From a bacterium (GTDB lineage Bacteria > JAUVQV01 > DATDCY01): DNA of 14,535 nt. Below, in pieces: positions 14,056 to 14,535 of this stretch. Within the stretch, counting starts at the first letter, position 1; every line of letters begins with the position of its first letter. The notes below the pieces were generated by a model. The model was not told the DNA's origin. It saw only the letters and a program-made list of their open reading frames with translations, and made no database searches. The translations under genes were made by a program, and so were the position numbers. The DNA is taken from assembly GCA_036524115.1 (NCBI GenBank), contig DATDCY010000370.1:1-14535 (forward strand), written 5' to 3'.

Positions 14056-14292
14056 TCACGGATCCTGGGAACATGAATGTCTTGTTGATCTTCGGAAGTC
14101 GCAAGCGATTGAAAAACCAGTGGATGGCCCACGCAACGGCTTGTCATGGTGCTTGAAGCGTTGATTGGGCAGTGATTACAATGGTATGGATTGCTGGGGG
14201 TGCGTGGCCGGGCTGTGAACTGGCGTCGCCCCGACGGTCCTTGAAAATTGGGCTCTGGAACGGCGGAAAAGACAGCACTTCCGAACTATAAT
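14056..14292 (+). promoter_or_regulatory. CRISPR leader
   Basis: The 237 bases between cas2 and the first repeat hold no credible gene and are less GC-rich than the flanks. TTGAAG (14153-14158) and TACAAT (14177-14182), 18 bases apart, make a plausible array promoter. TATAAT (14287-14292) abuts the first repeat. GCGTTGA (14158-14164) repeats a seven-base piece of the CRISPR repeat, inside an imperfect inverted repeat (CAACG 14134-14138, CGTTG 14159-14163). Direction is inferred from the cas genes and from the repeat's 5' handle. Confidence 0.7.
14153..14182 (+). promoter_or_regulatory. Candidate pre-crRNA promoter
   Basis: TTGAAG (-35, 4 of 6 matches) and TACAAT (-10, 5 of 6) are spaced by 18 bases. 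Transcription would begin about 100 bases before the first repeat and run into the array. Confidence 0.45.
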
Positions 14293-14535
14293 CCGCCGGG
14301 ATCTTCGATGCCGAAAGGCGTTGAGCACCGCTTACCCACCATTTCCGAGAACAGCGCCATCGTCCGCCGGGATCTTCGATGCCGAAAGGCGTTGAGCACT
14401 CCAAATCCCCGCCGTAGCACCCTCAGAAAACCGGCCGCCGGGATCTTCGATGCCGAAAGGCGTTGAGCACCGATCGCCCGGAATCAGCCCGGTACCGATC
14501 GCCTCCGCCGGGATCTTCGATGCCGAAAGGCGTTG
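14293..14535 (+). CRISPR. CRISPR array, at least 4 repeats, continues beyond the window
   Basis: Repeats of 36 bases lie at 14293-14328, 14364-14399, 14435-14470 and 14505-14535 (first 31 bases, cut by the edge). They begin CCGCCGGGATC and end GGCGTTGAGCAC, and all copies are identical over the visible bases. Spacers are 14329-14363 (35), 14400-14434 (35) and 14471-14504 (34), all different. The repeat contains ATGCC-GAAA-GGCGT, which folds into a short stem with a GNRA loop. Cas6 cutting 8 bases from the repeat end would leave the handle TTGAGCAC, the usual 8-base type I handle. This fits transcription from left to right, like the cas genes. Three of four copies are preceded by T, so a 37-base repeat with one variant is possible. 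Confidence 0.97.

Noticed and set aside
14287-14292. TATAAT as the main array promoter
   Set aside because: No -35-like element 16-18 bases upstream, and it would start transcription inside the first repeat.
14248-14466. 72-codon frame through the CRISPR array
   Set aside because: It consists of leader, repeats and spacers; the recurring residues are translated repeats and not a protein.
12017-14535. Subtype I-G (GSU/Csb) locus, suggested by the Cas4-Cas1 fusion
   Set aside because: Cas7 is of DevR type, Cas5 of DevS type, and a separate Cmx6-type Cas6 is present; Csb1 and Csb2 are absent.

Overview
The window is a piece of a GC-rich bacterial chromosome. Hand-counted 60-base lines give about 80% GC in the left part and about 50-63% in the core cas genes. 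Very high GC, tightly packed same-strand genes and a CRISPR-Cas locus of the Myxococcus xanthus 'dev' type suggest a deltaproteobacterial-like lineage (Myxococcota or Desulfobacterota). No rRNA or taxonomic marker is present, so this stays an inference. All recognised genes are on the + strand.

Left part (1-5438): the 3'-terminal portion of a RecD2-type helicase gene, cut by the window edge, is followed by a small HEAT-repeat protein and a GHKL-type ATPase that overlaps it by ATGA. After a short gap with a good sigma70-like promoter come a nucleotidyltransferase-fold gene and an overlapping 65-codon gene, a pair that looks like a toxin-antitoxin or defence couple. Next is a WYL-domain transcriptional regulator, which ends 128 bases before the cas operon.

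Right part (5567-14535): a complete type I CRISPR-Cas locus of the MYXAN/dev lineage (subtype I-B-like). The order is cas6 (Cmx6), cas3 (HD plus helicase), cas8 (Cas8a1/Cmx1, DevT-like), cas7 (DevR), cas5 (DevS), hicB, hicA, cas4-cas1 fusion and cas2. A leader of about 237 bases and a CRISPR array with 36-base repeats and 34-35-base spacers follow, and the array runs off the right edge. Cas6 should process the array transcript. Cas8, Cas7 and Cas5 with the crRNA should form Cascade, Cas3 should unwind and degrade the target, and Cas4-Cas1 with Cas2 should acquire spacers. Catalytic motifs of Cas3, Cas4 and Cas1 are visibly intact, so the locus looks functional.

The most unusual point is a complete HicBA-like toxin-antitoxin pair placed exactly between the effector genes and the adaptation genes. 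It coincides with a rise in GC from about 50-60% to about 65-70%. This suggests a mosaic operon with an embedded addiction or guard module. Other points worth a look are a possible internal start inside cas8 that would yield a Cas11-like small subunit, repeated AAGGTA motifs between the WYL regulator and cas6, a leaderless promoter for the nucleotidyltransferase, and the uncharacterised HEAT/GHKL pair.
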